A DNA stretch of 64,000 bases from Pelodictyon phaeoclathratiforme BU-1 (lineage in GTDB: Bacteria > Bacteroidota > Chlorobiia > Chlorobiales > Chlorobiaceae), in NCBI RefSeq assembly GCF_000020645.1, contig NC_011060.1:2432501-2496500 (forward strand), written 5' to 3'. Every line of letters begins with the position of its first letter. Positions within the stretch are counted from its first letter, which is position 1. Both the position numbers and the translations under genes were made by a program. The notes under the pieces are model-generated. The model made no database searches. It saw only the letters and a program-made list of their open reading frames with translations, and had not been told where the DNA came from. Shown here piece after piece: positions 8,463 to 17,228 of this stretch.

Positions 8463-10958
8463 TCAGTCAAGATTACGCAATAAAAGTTCCAGGGAGTCTT
8501 CATTCTGAATGAGGACTTCTCTGGCTTTACTTCCGTCTGCCTCACTGACAATCCCGCTGAATTCAAGCTGATCCATCACTCGCCCTGCGCGGCTGAATCC
8601 CAATCTGAGACGCCTTTGCAGCAGCGATACACTCGCCTGCTGGTGCGTCACCACAAGCCTTGCCGCCTCCTCAAACATACTGTCCTTGCCATCTTTTTCC
8701 TGATACCCCGATGATGATATCCCGTTACCTTTGTTGATATCAGGGGAGGGAAGCACATACATGTTCTTCAGCGCATGTTGTGAACCGATAAAGGAGGTAA
8801 TCTCTTCAACCTCACCCGACGAGACGTAAGGCCCCTGAATACGCATCGATTTTGGCTGATTGGATGGCTGATAAAGCATGTCGCCATTACCAAGAAGCTG
8901 TTCAGCCCCTGAGCCATCGAGAATGGTGCGTGAATCAACCCTGCTTGCCACCTGAAAAGCGATCCTGGCAGGAAAGTTTGCCTTGATGATACCGGTAATG
9001 ACATCGACCGATGGCCTCTGAGTCGCCACAATCAGATGAATACCGACGGCACGGGCAAGCTGGGCTATCCTGATGATGGGCTCTTCAACTTCCCGTCCTG
9101 CCGTTATCATGAGATCGGCAAGCTCATCAATGACCACAACAATGTAGGGCAGAGCCTCCTCGGGGATACGGCGATTATGGTCTCCAATATTGCGAACACC
9201 TGCTTTTTCAAGGGTCTCGTAACGGATCTCCATCTCTTTGACAACACACTTCAGCGCATAGACCGCCTTCTGGGGATCCGTGATAATCTGCTCCTCAATG
9301 CCGGGAAAACGCATGAGAAAATGGTTTTTCAGATGCTGATACTGAAATAGCTCAACCCGTTTTGGATCGATCAGCACAAATTTGACCTTGTCGGGACTGC
9401 AGGCATAGAGCAGGCTTGAGATAATGACATTGATGCAGACCGACTTTCCGGCTCCGGTAGCGCCAGCAATCAGGAGATGCGGCATGGTGGCAAGATCGGC
9501 AATATAGACCTCATTGGCGATAGTTTTACCGAGCACAATCGGCAGCATCATGGTGCTGTTCTTGAATTTTTCAACCTGCAGCACCGACCGGAGCCAGACC
9601 GTTTTCGGCTTGCCGTTGGGAATCTCCACACCAACAGCATTCTTTCCCGGAATCGGTGCAATAATCCGGATACCTCTTGCCGACAGCGCCATGGCAAGGT
9701 CATTTTCAAGGGATTTGACCCGACTGACCTTGACATCCGGTTCAAGTTCGAGTTCAAAAAGGGTCACACGAGGCCCAACCGTTGTTGAAATCCTCTTCAC
9801 CTCAATCTTGTAGATCTTGAGTTTCTCAAGCAGTTTCCGCTTGCTTTCGTCGAGATGCTGCTGATCGATCTGATCATTGTCATCGGGGACTTTTTCCAGC
9901 AAGTCGATCGACGGGAAACGATAAGGCTCCCTGTCCTTGGTCTGCACTTTCAGACGACGCTCATCAAGATCAGCCTCTTTTTCACGGACAGCCTGGTGAA
10001 TGATCATCTCCGGCTCTCCGGGAATCTTCGACTGCAGCGCCAATGGAGTTCTCTCAGCAGCAGAGGGCTCCGGCAAAGGAGGTTCCGGCAGCAAAAGCTC
10101 TTCCTGAAACACCGGGGTAACCAGTGGAACAGCAGAGGCTGATACAAAAGGTTCGGATTCAGGCTCCTGCTTCAGTGTCTGTTTTTTCAACTCCTCTTTT
10201 TTCTGAGCCTCCTTTTTCAGTGCAAGCTTTCTCTTTTCCTCTCTTTTCTCCTCTCTCTTTTTCTCTTTCAGCTTCTGCAGTTCAGCCTTTTTCTTACGCT
10301 TCTCAGCACGCTTTGCCCTGAAAGCAGCAAACGACCTGACACTGCTTTTGACGGCAGCGAGCACCAGCCTCATACCTTCAGCCAGCGCAGTCTGCCCCAT
10401 GTAGAGAGTCAAAACCAGAGCAATAACGGAGAGAAGAACAAGCGCTGCGGTAAAACCAATCACGACAGAAAGAAACTCCGCAAGCATCCGCCCGATTGCT
10501 CCAGCCATCATATCGCTGAACGGCGCAGAGGTAAGGCCGAACATCGTTGCGATATCAAGTGAAAAGGCGAGGCTGTAGAGAGAAAAAAGAATGGCTGGTT
10601 TCAGGCTTTTCGCCCGCAGAAGCAACCATCCCCATAAAAAAATGGCTGTTAACGGTAGAATTACCGAATAGCCAAGAAATGAACGGATAAAGAACGCGGA
10701 GATCCTTGCTCCGAATAATCCGAATGGATTGTGAATGCTTTCAGCCACATCTCTGGCAGATCTACTGAAAATATCGTGCCATGCAAGGGTACCAAAACTT
10801 GCCTCATCATCCGGATGAAAACTCAGAAGGGCCGCAATCAAAAAGAGAGCCAGCAACATAAGTACCAGACCGCCGATCTCTTTTTGCAGCGCCTTCATGT
10901 CGAGAGGAGTCCCCTTGACACCTTTGTTGTTATTTTTCATTTTCACCTGTGCAGTCAC
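8463..10958 (-). CDS. ftsK: DNA translocase FtsK/SpoIIIE
   Basis: A membrane-anchored DNA pump that clears chromosome termini from the septum and activates XerCD at dif. The 831-residue chain has about four N-terminal transmembrane segments (within residues 25-190), a linker very rich in Lys and Glu (about 215-270), then the motor: Walker A GATGAGKS near residue 497, Walker B VIDELADLM, and the arginine-bearing ATQRPSVDVITG block. The C-terminal winged-helix gamma domain (RRLRLGFSRAGRVMDQLE) that reads KOPS sequences is present. It follows gcvT by 25 bases on the same strand. A second Met at residue 7 is an alternative start. Confidence 0.95.
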   Translation of the reverse strand: MTAQVKMKNNNKGVKGTPLDMKALQKEIGGLVLMLLALFLIAALLSFHPDDEASFGTLAWHDIFSRSARDVAESIHNPFGLFGARISAFFIRSFLGYSVILPLTAIFLWGWLLLRAKSLKPAILFSLYSLAFSLDIATMFGLTSAPFSDMMAGAIGRMLAEFLSVVIGFTAALVLLSVIALVLTLYMGQTALAEGMRLVLAAVKSSVRSFAAFRAKRAEKRKKKAELQKLKEKKREEKREEKRKLALKKEAQKKEELKKQTLKQEPESEPFVSASAVPLVTPVFQEELLLPEPPLPEPSAAERTPLALQSKIPGEPEMIIHQAVREKEADLDERRLKVQTKDREPYRFPSIDLLEKVPDDNDQIDQQHLDESKRKLLEKLKIYKIEVKRISTTVGPRVTLFELELEPDVKVSRVKSLENDLAMALSARGIRIIAPIPGKNAVGVEIPNGKPKTVWLRSVLQVEKFKNSTMMLPIVLGKTIANEVYIADLATMPHLLIAGATGAGKSVCINVIISSLLYACSPDKVKFVLIDPKRVELFQYQHLKNHFLMRFPGIEEQIITDPQKAVYALKCVVKEMEIRYETLEKAGVRNIGDHNRRIPEEALPYIVVVIDELADLMITAGREVEEPIIRIAQLARAVGIHLIVATQRPSVDVITGIIKANFPARIAFQVASRVDSRTILDGSGAEQLLGNGDMLYQPSNQPKSMRIQGPYVSSGEVEEITSFIGSQHALKNMYVLPSPDINKGNGISSSGYQEKDGKDSMFEEAARLVVTHQQASVSLLQRRLRLGFSRAGRVMDQLEFSGIVSEADGSKAREVLIQNEDSLELLLRNLD

Positions 10959-10983
10959 TCCTGTAATACCTATGGGGTTGCAT

Positions 10984-12081
10984 TCAACTCAAAGAGGTTG
11001 TAACAAACGGCAACCTCCTGATCACACCCGTATGAAGGCTTCCGCGAACCTCAACCAGAATTGGAGTACCCGGCTTCAGGTACTCACGCACCACATTGCA
11101 GGTACCAACCGGCTCCTGGAGTGTCGGCGAAAGTGTCCCGCTGCAAACCCAGCCAATCTCCTGGCGGTCACTGTTGTAAAGCTTGAAATGCTGGCGGGGA
11201 AGAACGCGGCCATCAAGGCTGAAACCAGCAACTCCCCGCTTCAGATTACCTTCAACCTGCTGGCACGCCTCCTTGCCCATAAAATGTCCTTTACCCATTT
11301 TTACCACCCATTTCAAACGCGCTTCAAGCGGGTTCGTATCCTGGTCAATCTCGTGGCCATACAGTGAGTACCCCATCTCAAGGCGGAGTGTGTCGCGTGC
11401 ACCCAGTCCTATGGGCTGAATGCCGCTCTCTTTACCCGCTTCAAACAGCGCCTCCCATAACGGCAGAGCCATCGCATTCGGCAAACAGATCTCAACTCCC
11501 TTCTCACCCGTATAACCTGTTCCGGCAATCATCACCTCCGTTCCCTGGAACAGAACCTTACAGAAGCGGAATGCCCCAAGCGCAGGAACATCAAGCGCAG
11601 GAAAGACCGTTGCAAGAATATTCAGGGCAAGCGGACCCTGCAGGGCAATCAAAGAAAGTTGATCGGTATGATCCTCAAGCACAACCCCTTCAAATGCTGC
11701 GATATGCTGCTGCAGCCATTCAAAATCTTTTTGGGCATTACTTGCATTGACAATAAGAAAAAACGTTTCGCTGTCGATGCGGTAGATAATCAGGTCATCA
11801 ACAATGCCGCCATGAGGATAGAGCATGAGATTGTACTGCGCCTGACCATCCTCCGCGTTGTCGAGGTCGTTGGTCGTCATGTACTGAAGAAACTCTTTTG
11901 CCCGTGCACCCCTGACATAAAAGTTGCCCATATGCGACACATCAAAAAGCCCGGCCGCACTGCGGACAGCATGATGCTCAGCAATAATTCCCCTGTATTG
12001 TACCGGCATCAGGTAACCACCGAAATCGATAATTTTAGCTCCGGCTTCTTCATGCCAGGAGTACAATGCTGTTTTTTTCAT
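10984..12081 (-). CDS. gcvT: Glycine cleavage system T protein (aminomethyltransferase)
   Basis: Transfers the methylene carbon from the lipoyl-bound intermediate on GcvH to tetrahydrofolate and releases ammonia. The 365-residue length and motifs match: the FGGYLMPVQYRGIIAEH opening, GLFDVSHMGNF, the MLYPHGGIVDDLIIYR folate-site strand, GYTGEKGVEIC and the C-terminal GLGARDTLRLEMGYSLYGHEID block. The other gcv genes are not in the window. It is the upstream partner of ftsK in a two-gene unit, a pairing with no obvious functional logic. Confidence 0.95.
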   Translation of the reverse strand: MKKTALYSWHEEAGAKIIDFGGYLMPVQYRGIIAEHHAVRSAAGLFDVSHMGNFYVRGARAKEFLQYMTTNDLDNAEDGQAQYNLMLYPHGGIVDDLIIYRIDSETFFLIVNASNAQKDFEWLQQHIAAFEGVVLEDHTDQLSLIALQGPLALNILATVFPALDVPALGAFRFCKVLFQGTEVMIAGTGYTGEKGVEICLPNAMALPLWEALFEAGKESGIQPIGLGARDTLRLEMGYSLYGHEIDQDTNPLEARLKWVVKMGKGHFMGKEACQQVEGNLKRGVAGFSLDGRVLPRQHFKLYNSDRQEIGWVCSGTLSPTLQEPVGTCNVVREYLKPGTPILVEVRGSLHTGVIRRLPFVTTSLS

Positions 12082-12321
12082 AACGACCCTTCACGAAAGT
12101 TATTGAGTGGAGTTACAACTGACTGTAAAAAAACATTTAAACAGGAAAATCAAAGCTTTTTTTCCAATGGGCTGAATTTTCCATTGCAGATCAGCTCCAT
12201 GCGCTCACCCGTCACAGCCAATATAAGAATACTGATTTCTTGCAGAAGAGGTTGGAAAAACATTTTTTAGCAGCAATGCTGAATAGATATCGGATTACAT
12301 GATGTTCAACCCAACGGGCTG

Positions 12322-12648
12322 TCATGTTTCGTAACGTTGTTTCCCGCACTGCCAGCATGAACTGAACTGACCTTCAATCGTTTCGCCACAATCCGGACAA
12401 ACCCATTGACTGAGAGTTTCAGCCTGAGAACTTCGCCAAGCCTCTATCAACTCAAGGGCTTTGGGGTAGTCCGCATCATTGAAAATCCAGAGTGCCGGGA
12501 GGCACTCCTGAGGCGAAAGTTCACCCACTGCAATAAAAAGATGTTCATTGCGGATGACACAGGCTACCTCTTCCTTTTCGAGCAGGCTCTTCAGCACATA
12601 AACCTCGCCCGATTCGCTCATCGTATTTGGTGCAAACAAGTATTTCAT
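12322..12648 (-). CDS. DUF2007-type small protein with zinc ribbon
   Basis: A 108-residue cytoplasmic protein. The first 70 residues resemble the DUF2007 (putative signal-transducing) fold: a ferredoxin-like stretch around EVYVLKSLLEKEEVACVIRN and WIFNDADYPKALELIEAW. It ends in a small zinc ribbon with two Cys pairs, CPDCGE and CWQCGK. The precise role is unknown; the family is often described as PII-like. It lies downstream of the TPM/LemA genes on the same strand. The 240-base gap between gcvT and this gene holds no gene that I can support. Confidence 0.75.
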   Translation of the reverse strand: MKYLFAPNTMSESGEVYVLKSLLEKEEVACVIRNEHLFIAVGELSPQECLPALWIFNDADYPKALELIEAWRSSQAETLSQWVCPDCGETIEGQFSSCWQCGKQRYET

Positions 12649-12716
12649 AGGTTACTCCCCAAGGATTACAATACCTGAAGTAATCCTCAGCCCAATACAC
12701 TTGTTGTTTCGGTACT

Positions 12717-13394
12717 TCACTTACCCCGGCCAATAATCACCTCATTGCCAAGCTCATTACGATCTCCGGCTTTCAGGGGAAAATGGGCGGCAAGAATTGC
12801 AGCGCACCGGTCAACGGCTCCCGCTATTGCTGCGGCCTGGGCCTTGCTTTTGATCCCTCCAACAATGGTATCGACAATCTCCTGCCAGACCGCCTTGTCA
12901 ACTTTGGCATTAATGCCTTTATCGGCAATCACACGAACATGATGCTCAAACAGTGAAATATAGATGAGAATGCCGGTATGATCAACGGTCTGGTTAATAT
13001 CCTTCTGATAAAAGGCGTTGATGGCAGCCTCTTCGACCTCCTCCTTCATATCCGATGCCGTGACAAAGAGACGTTTGAGAAGAGGAATTCGTTTGAGCAG
13101 TTCGTGAAGCACGATAAACGAAAGGCCAAAGAGTTCAAGAAAAAACCACATACTCTCGTGCCCGGTAAAAAAGGCCACGGCAACACCAAGGAGTATCGCC
13201 AGAAGCGAACTGCCGATCATGCTTGCAAGAGGATAGTGATAACTTGACGGAACGACCATAACCACAATTTCACCTGAGGTGCGCATTTCAGCTTCCGCTA
13301 TTCGCGCCTCAATCTGAAGCCGTTCTGCCGCTGCAAGAAATTTTTCTGCCGGATCTTTCATAAGCTGTTCTCTTTTTTTCACTGCTTCTACCAA
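12717..13394 (-). CDS. TPM-domain membrane protein
   Basis: A 225-residue TPM-domain (TPM_phosphatase) protein. After a helical N-terminus comes the TSGEIVVMVVPSS strand, then two membrane segments (about residues 55-77 and 83-100) interrupt the domain, and the remaining TPM part carries HTGILIYISLFEHHVRVIADKGINAKV. This inserted-membrane form is the companion type often found beside YgcG-like TPM proteins. The start codon overlaps the end of the upstream TPM gene by seven bases; a second Met 11 codons in has a better ribosome-binding site and may be the real start. Role unknown, likely envelope maintenance or stress. Confidence 0.8.
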   Translation of the reverse strand: MVEAVKKREQLMKDPAEKFLAAAERLQIEARIAEAEMRTSGEIVVMVVPSSYHYPLASMIGSSLLAILLGVAVAFFTGHESMWFFLELFGLSFIVLHELLKRIPLLKRLFVTASDMKEEVEEAAINAFYQKDINQTVDHTGILIYISLFEHHVRVIADKGINAKVDKAVWQEIVDTIVGGIKSKAQAAAIAGAVDRCAAILAAHFPLKAGDRNELGNEVIIGRGK

Positions 13395-14128
13395 TCACCT
13401 GACGCTCCACCGCCGCCGAAACCACCGCCGCCGCCGCCAAAGCCACCTCCACCGCTTCCACCACCAAAGCCGCCACCATAGAAGCCACCACCAAGACCGC
13501 CGTTTGCCATTGGGCCGCCTCTGTGGCCACGAAAAATCTGGCTGATCAGATATATAAGAAAGAGAATACTGAAGAGGAGGGGAAATGAAGTTTTATCCTT
13601 TTTCTTCACTGGCTTTGCCTTGTACTCTCCATGAACAGCCGCAATAATGGCATCGACCCCTCGGGTAAATCCGGCATCGAACTGCCTGGACTTGAAGGCT
13701 GGAACAATCTCGTCATTGATAATTCGTCCTGCAAGAAGATCGGTCAACCTTCCCTCCAAACCATAGCCAACCTCAATGCGCACCTTTCGATCATCGCGTG
13801 AAACAATGAGTAGTACACCGTTGTCGGTACCCTTCTGGCCAATCTTCCATGCCTCGACCGCCCGTATCGAAAAATTTTCGATGGGGTCGCCCTGAAGCGA
13901 TGGAATGGTCAGAATAACAATCTGCGTTGACTCGGCAGCCTCAAACTGCTGAAGCTTTGCTTCAAGCTCCGCCTTTACCGGTGCGGAGATCATGGAGCCA
14001 TAATCGTTGACCCGTCCTGAAAGAGCCGGCACCTGAATTGCCGTATGGCCGTTGAGCGGCACAAACTGAATCAGTGCAACCATCAAAAAGAGCAGAACCC
14101 TCAGAACGGATCTCATGAATTGATTCAT
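13388..14128 (-). CDS. YgcG-like TPM-domain protein with Gly-rich tail
   Basis: A 246-residue envelope protein. It has an N-terminal signal or anchor segment (about residues 8-27), a periplasmic TPM domain with GRVNDYGSMIS, TQIVILTIPSLQGDPIENF, GVLLIVSRDDRKVRIEVGYGLEG and the FDAGFTRGVDAI helix, one transmembrane segment (about 180-198), and a tail made almost only of Gly, Phe and Ser ending ASGDW. This layout is diagnostic of YgcG family proteins. It sits between lemA and a second TPM gene, a recurring cluster whose function is not established. Confidence 0.88.
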   Translation of the reverse strand: MNQFMRSVLRVLLFLMVALIQFVPLNGHTAIQVPALSGRVNDYGSMISAPVKAELEAKLQQFEAAESTQIVILTIPSLQGDPIENFSIRAVEAWKIGQKGTDNGVLLIVSRDDRKVRIEVGYGLEGRLTDLLAGRIINDEIVPAFKSRQFDAGFTRGVDAIIAAVHGEYKAKPVKKKDKTSFPLLFSILFLIYLISQIFRGHRGGPMANGGLGGGFYGGGFGGGSGGGGFGGGGGGFGGGGASGDW

Positions 14129-14142
14129 AACAGTTAACAGAA

Positions 14143-14730
14143 TCAGAATTTAACAGCAGGCACCGCTTTGGCAGCTTCATCGGCCTTGAAGTACTCCTTG
14201 GCTTTCAGCTTCAGCGCCAGACTGTTGGTCAACGAGTTCGGAAACTTCCTTATCGAGAAGTTGAACACTTCTACCGCCCCGTTATAACGCTGACGGGCAA
14301 CGCTGATACGGTTTTCGGTTCCCTCAAGCTGATTCTGAAGATCGCGGAAGTTCTGGTTAGCCTTGAGTTCAGGATACCGCTCTACCGCCACCAGCAGACG
14401 CGACAGGCTTGAGGAGAGACCACCCTGGGCGCTGGTGAATTTTGCCATCGCCGCCGGATCGCTGAGCATAGCGGGAGTAAGCTGAATCGAACTCGCTTTT
14501 GCCCTCGCTTCCACCACTGCCGTCAGGGTCTCCTTTTCAAAATTTGCTGCTCCCTTGACCGTTGCTACAAGATTTGGCACCAGATCACCCCTGCGCTGCA
14601 ACTGGGACTCAAGATCACCCCATGCGCGGTTTACAGCCTCTTCATTCTGCTGAATGGTGTTGTACCCGCACCCGGAAAGGGTACTGAAAAAAAGAAACAG
14701 TGCAATAAGCCTTGCCATGGTCACCTTCAT
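14143..14730 (-). CDS. lemA: LemA family lipoprotein
   Basis: A 195-residue LemA protein: a long four-helix coiled coil on the outer face of a membrane. The N-terminus has a signal peptide ending in the lipobox LSGC, so it is probably a lipoprotein. The family blocks NRAWGDLESQLQRRGDLVPNLV, ERYPELKANQNFRDLQNQLEGTENRI and ARQRYNGAVEVFNFSIRKFPN are all present. It starts a three-gene unit with two TPM-domain proteins. The molecular function is unknown. Confidence 0.92.
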   Translation of the reverse strand: MKVTMARLIALFLFFSTLSGCGYNTIQQNEEAVNRAWGDLESQLQRRGDLVPNLVATVKGAANFEKETLTAVVEARAKASSIQLTPAMLSDPAAMAKFTSAQGGLSSSLSRLLVAVERYPELKANQNFRDLQNQLEGTENRISVARQRYNGAVEVFNFSIRKFPNSLTNSLALKLKAKEYFKADEAAKAVPAVKF

Positions 14731-14835
14731 AATGTTCTCCTTGATGTTTGTTCTGTCAGTTTAAATAAATGCAAAAAAAATATACCATCTTTCCGTTTTC
14801 GATTGTCATCCGCTCCCCCCCCTCTGCAGCACTTT

Positions 14836-14897
14836 CCCCAGGCAGCCAATCTGGGGAGCCGGGGACTGGAACATCTTATCCAAGATGAAGTTCCAGT
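14836..14897. repeat. Two adjacent hairpins between rel and lemA
   Basis: A CCCCAG/CTGGGG stem at 14836-14856 is followed directly by a longer hairpin with ACTGGAAC (14865-14872) pairing with GTTCCAGT (14890-14897) and an inner ATCTT/AAGAT stem. There is no T-run, so a simple terminator is unlikely. It lies just after the rel stop, in the gap before lemA, and could be an mRNA-stabilising structure or a REP-like element. Confidence 0.4.
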
Positions 14898-14917
14898 GCC
14901 ATACTCCTCCAAACCTT

Positions 14918-17116
14918 TCAGCTTACAAGCCGTTCGACCGTAAATATTCCCTGCACCTTTTTCAGTTTGTCCATAAGGGTATTCAGTTTTTCCGCATTGC
15001 GAACGTAGATCATCATGGTACCGACAAACATCCCGTCATGCGCGTTCAGCGAAATGGTACGGATATTGGTATCGAATTTTGAGATGACCGTTGTAAGCTG
15101 ATTCATGATGCCGAGACGGTCTTCTCCAACAATCTTGATACCGGCAAGAAAATCGGTCTCAACTTTTCTGTTCCACGAAACCGAGACAATGCGCTCGCTT
15201 TTCAGCAGATTCTCATTACTGACATTGACGCAGTTTTTACGATGTATCTTGACCCCCTCAGCGGTAACAAAGCCGATCACCTCATCACCGGGAACAGGCT
15301 GGCAGCAATTCGCATAGGCATAGGCGATATTGTTCATACCTGCAATAACAACATCGTCCTTTTTAGCCGGAACACCCTCCGCATCCAGTTCGTGACGCGC
15401 TTTCTGCAGATAATCTTCAACCTCACGCGCCTCTTCAGTGAGTGTTTTTGCTGTCGGCTCCTCCTTGCGGGAATTGTTGGCCCGCTCAATAACCTCTTCA
15501 CCATTGATCTGCTGGCTCGCAAGAGCGCTGAAGAAATCTGCTGGCGTTTTAAGGCCATACCCTTTAACATGCTGGATGATGTCGCTGTCCGATAAAAGCT
15601 TTTTGGTACCAGCAACCATCTTCTCCCACATACCCCGCCCTTTCTCGACCTGCAGACGGCGCTCCTCATTGATGGCTGAACGTATCTTCAGCTTGGCCCG
15701 CTGGGTTATGACCACCTTAAGCCAGTCAGGTTTCGGCTTCTGGTTTTTCGAGGTGATAATTTCGACCCGATCACCCGATTTAAGCTGCGCATTCAAGCGA
15801 ACGATCTTGCCATTCACCTTGGCCCCGATACAGCCGTTGCCAACCTCCGTATGAATGGCATAGGCAAAATCGATCGGTGTAGCCCCCGCAGGCATGGTTT
15901 TCATATCTCCTTTCGGAGTAAAAACATAGATTTCGTCGTGGTAGAGGTTAAGTTTGAACCCCTCCATAAAAGAGGCCGCCGAATCAGCATCCTTGATCAG
16001 CTCTCTGGCCCAGCGAAGAAACGAATCGATGTTGACATCATCGCGCGATATCTTCTCCTTGTATCGCCAGTGAGCCGCAACGCCGAGTTCTGCAAACTCA
16101 TGCATACGCTTCGTGCGAATCTGCAACTCAACCATATGACCCTTCGGGCCGATAATGGCCGAATGAAGGGACTGGTATCCGTTATGCTTCGGTACCGAGA
16201 TATAGTCCTTGAAATACTGCGGAACCGGAGGATATTGCTGTGTAATAAAACCGTAAACCGAAAAGCAGTCAGCGATACGCTCGGTATCAATAATCACCCT
16301 GATACCATAGAGATCATGAATATCTTCAAAGCTCTTGTTCTTGTTGCGCATCTTGTTGTAGATCGAAAAGAGATGCTTTGCCCGTCCCTGCACCTCCACC
16401 TTGAACTCCTGCTGCTCAAGATCATCTTTGATGGGAGCAATCATCTTTCCGAGATAGTTGACCCGGTCACCTTTACCCATACGGATTTTCTGCTGGAGAA
16501 ATTCGTACATCTCCGGATCGATGAATCGGAGGGCAAGGTTTTCAAACTCGACCTTCATCTTTCCAAGACCAAAGCGGTGCGCAAGAGGTGCATATATGTC
16601 CCGCGTTTCAAGCGCAATCTTCAACCGTCTGTGCTCAGGAAGCGATTCAAGTGTTCTCATGTTGTGCAGCCGATCGCAGAACTTGATCAGAATAACGCGG
16701 ATATCCTTGACCATCGAGAGCAGCATCTTGCGAAAGCCCTCTGCCTGGGTCGTCTCCCGGTTGATCATGATACCGGAAATCTTGGTCAGCCCTTCAACAA
16801 TATCAGCAACTTCAACGCCCAGCTCAGCAACAATATCCTCATAGGTATAGCCGCTGTCTTCAATGACATCATGCAATAAGGCTGCCGCTACAGAGACGCC
16901 ATCAAGAGGAAGTTCCTTGAGCAGAATGGTGGCAACTTCAACAGGATGGTAGAAAAAGGGTTCACCTGAAGCCCGTTTTTCTCCCTCGTGTGCCCGATAG
17001 CACATAAAAAAAGCACGCTGAATCAGCGATTCATCAAAATTTTTGAGATTCTTGCGAGAAAGCTGAAGTATCTCGTGAAGCTTTTTGTAATGATCTTTCC
17101 CTATCTGTGCTAACAT
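14918..17116 (-). CDS. rel: Bifunctional (p)ppGpp synthetase/hydrolase Rel
   Basis: A long RelA/SpoT protein of 732 residues that makes and breaks (p)ppGpp in the stringent response. The N-terminal HD hydrolase is intact (HPVEVATILL, ALLHDVIEDSGY, FCDRLHNMRTL), so it should hydrolyse the alarmone. The synthetase domain has YGIRVIIDT, YISVPKHNGYQSLHSAI and the VELQIRTKRMHEFAELG block. A TGS domain (VFTPKGDMKTMPAGATPIDFAYAIHT) and a C-terminal ACT domain follow. It is the only Rel seen here. uvrB lies just upstream on the same strand. Confidence 0.96.
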   Translation of the reverse strand: MLAQIGKDHYKKLHEILQLSRKNLKNFDESLIQRAFFMCYRAHEGEKRASGEPFFYHPVEVATILLKELPLDGVSVAAALLHDVIEDSGYTYEDIVAELGVEVADIVEGLTKISGIMINRETTQAEGFRKMLLSMVKDIRVILIKFCDRLHNMRTLESLPEHRRLKIALETRDIYAPLAHRFGLGKMKVEFENLALRFIDPEMYEFLQQKIRMGKGDRVNYLGKMIAPIKDDLEQQEFKVEVQGRAKHLFSIYNKMRNKNKSFEDIHDLYGIRVIIDTERIADCFSVYGFITQQYPPVPQYFKDYISVPKHNGYQSLHSAIIGPKGHMVELQIRTKRMHEFAELGVAAHWRYKEKISRDDVNIDSFLRWARELIKDADSAASFMEGFKLNLYHDEIYVFTPKGDMKTMPAGATPIDFAYAIHTEVGNGCIGAKVNGKIVRLNAQLKSGDRVEIITSKNQKPKPDWLKVVITQRAKLKIRSAINEERRLQVEKGRGMWEKMVAGTKKLLSDSDIIQHVKGYGLKTPADFFSALASQQINGEEVIERANNSRKEEPTAKTLTEEAREVEDYLQKARHELDAEGVPAKKDDVVIAGMNNIAYAYANCCQPVPGDEVIGFVTAEGVKIHRKNCVNVSNENLLKSERIVSVSWNRKVETDFLAGIKIVGEDRLGIMNQLTTVISKFDTNIRTISLNAHDGMFVGTMMIYVRNAEKLNTLMDKLKKVQGIFTVERLVS

Positions 17117-17228
17117 TGCAGATGAACTCTGGTGAACAACATATGAAAAAGGTAACGGACGACAACCGATGCACTATTATATAATGTATTTATGCATAAC
17201 AACACAAACAGCAGCACCCCGGAAAAAA

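Noticed and set aside
13400..13510. GC-rich GGN repeat as a possible regulatory element
   Set aside because: It encodes the Gly-rich tail that is normal in YgcG-family proteins.
15851..16879. A 342-codon open frame on the + strand
   Set aside because: It is antisense to the conserved rel gene, has no family resemblance, and shadows its codon pattern. The same applies to long frames opposite uvrB (17526-18344), the GlmU-like gene (45422-46114) and recG (54507-55214).
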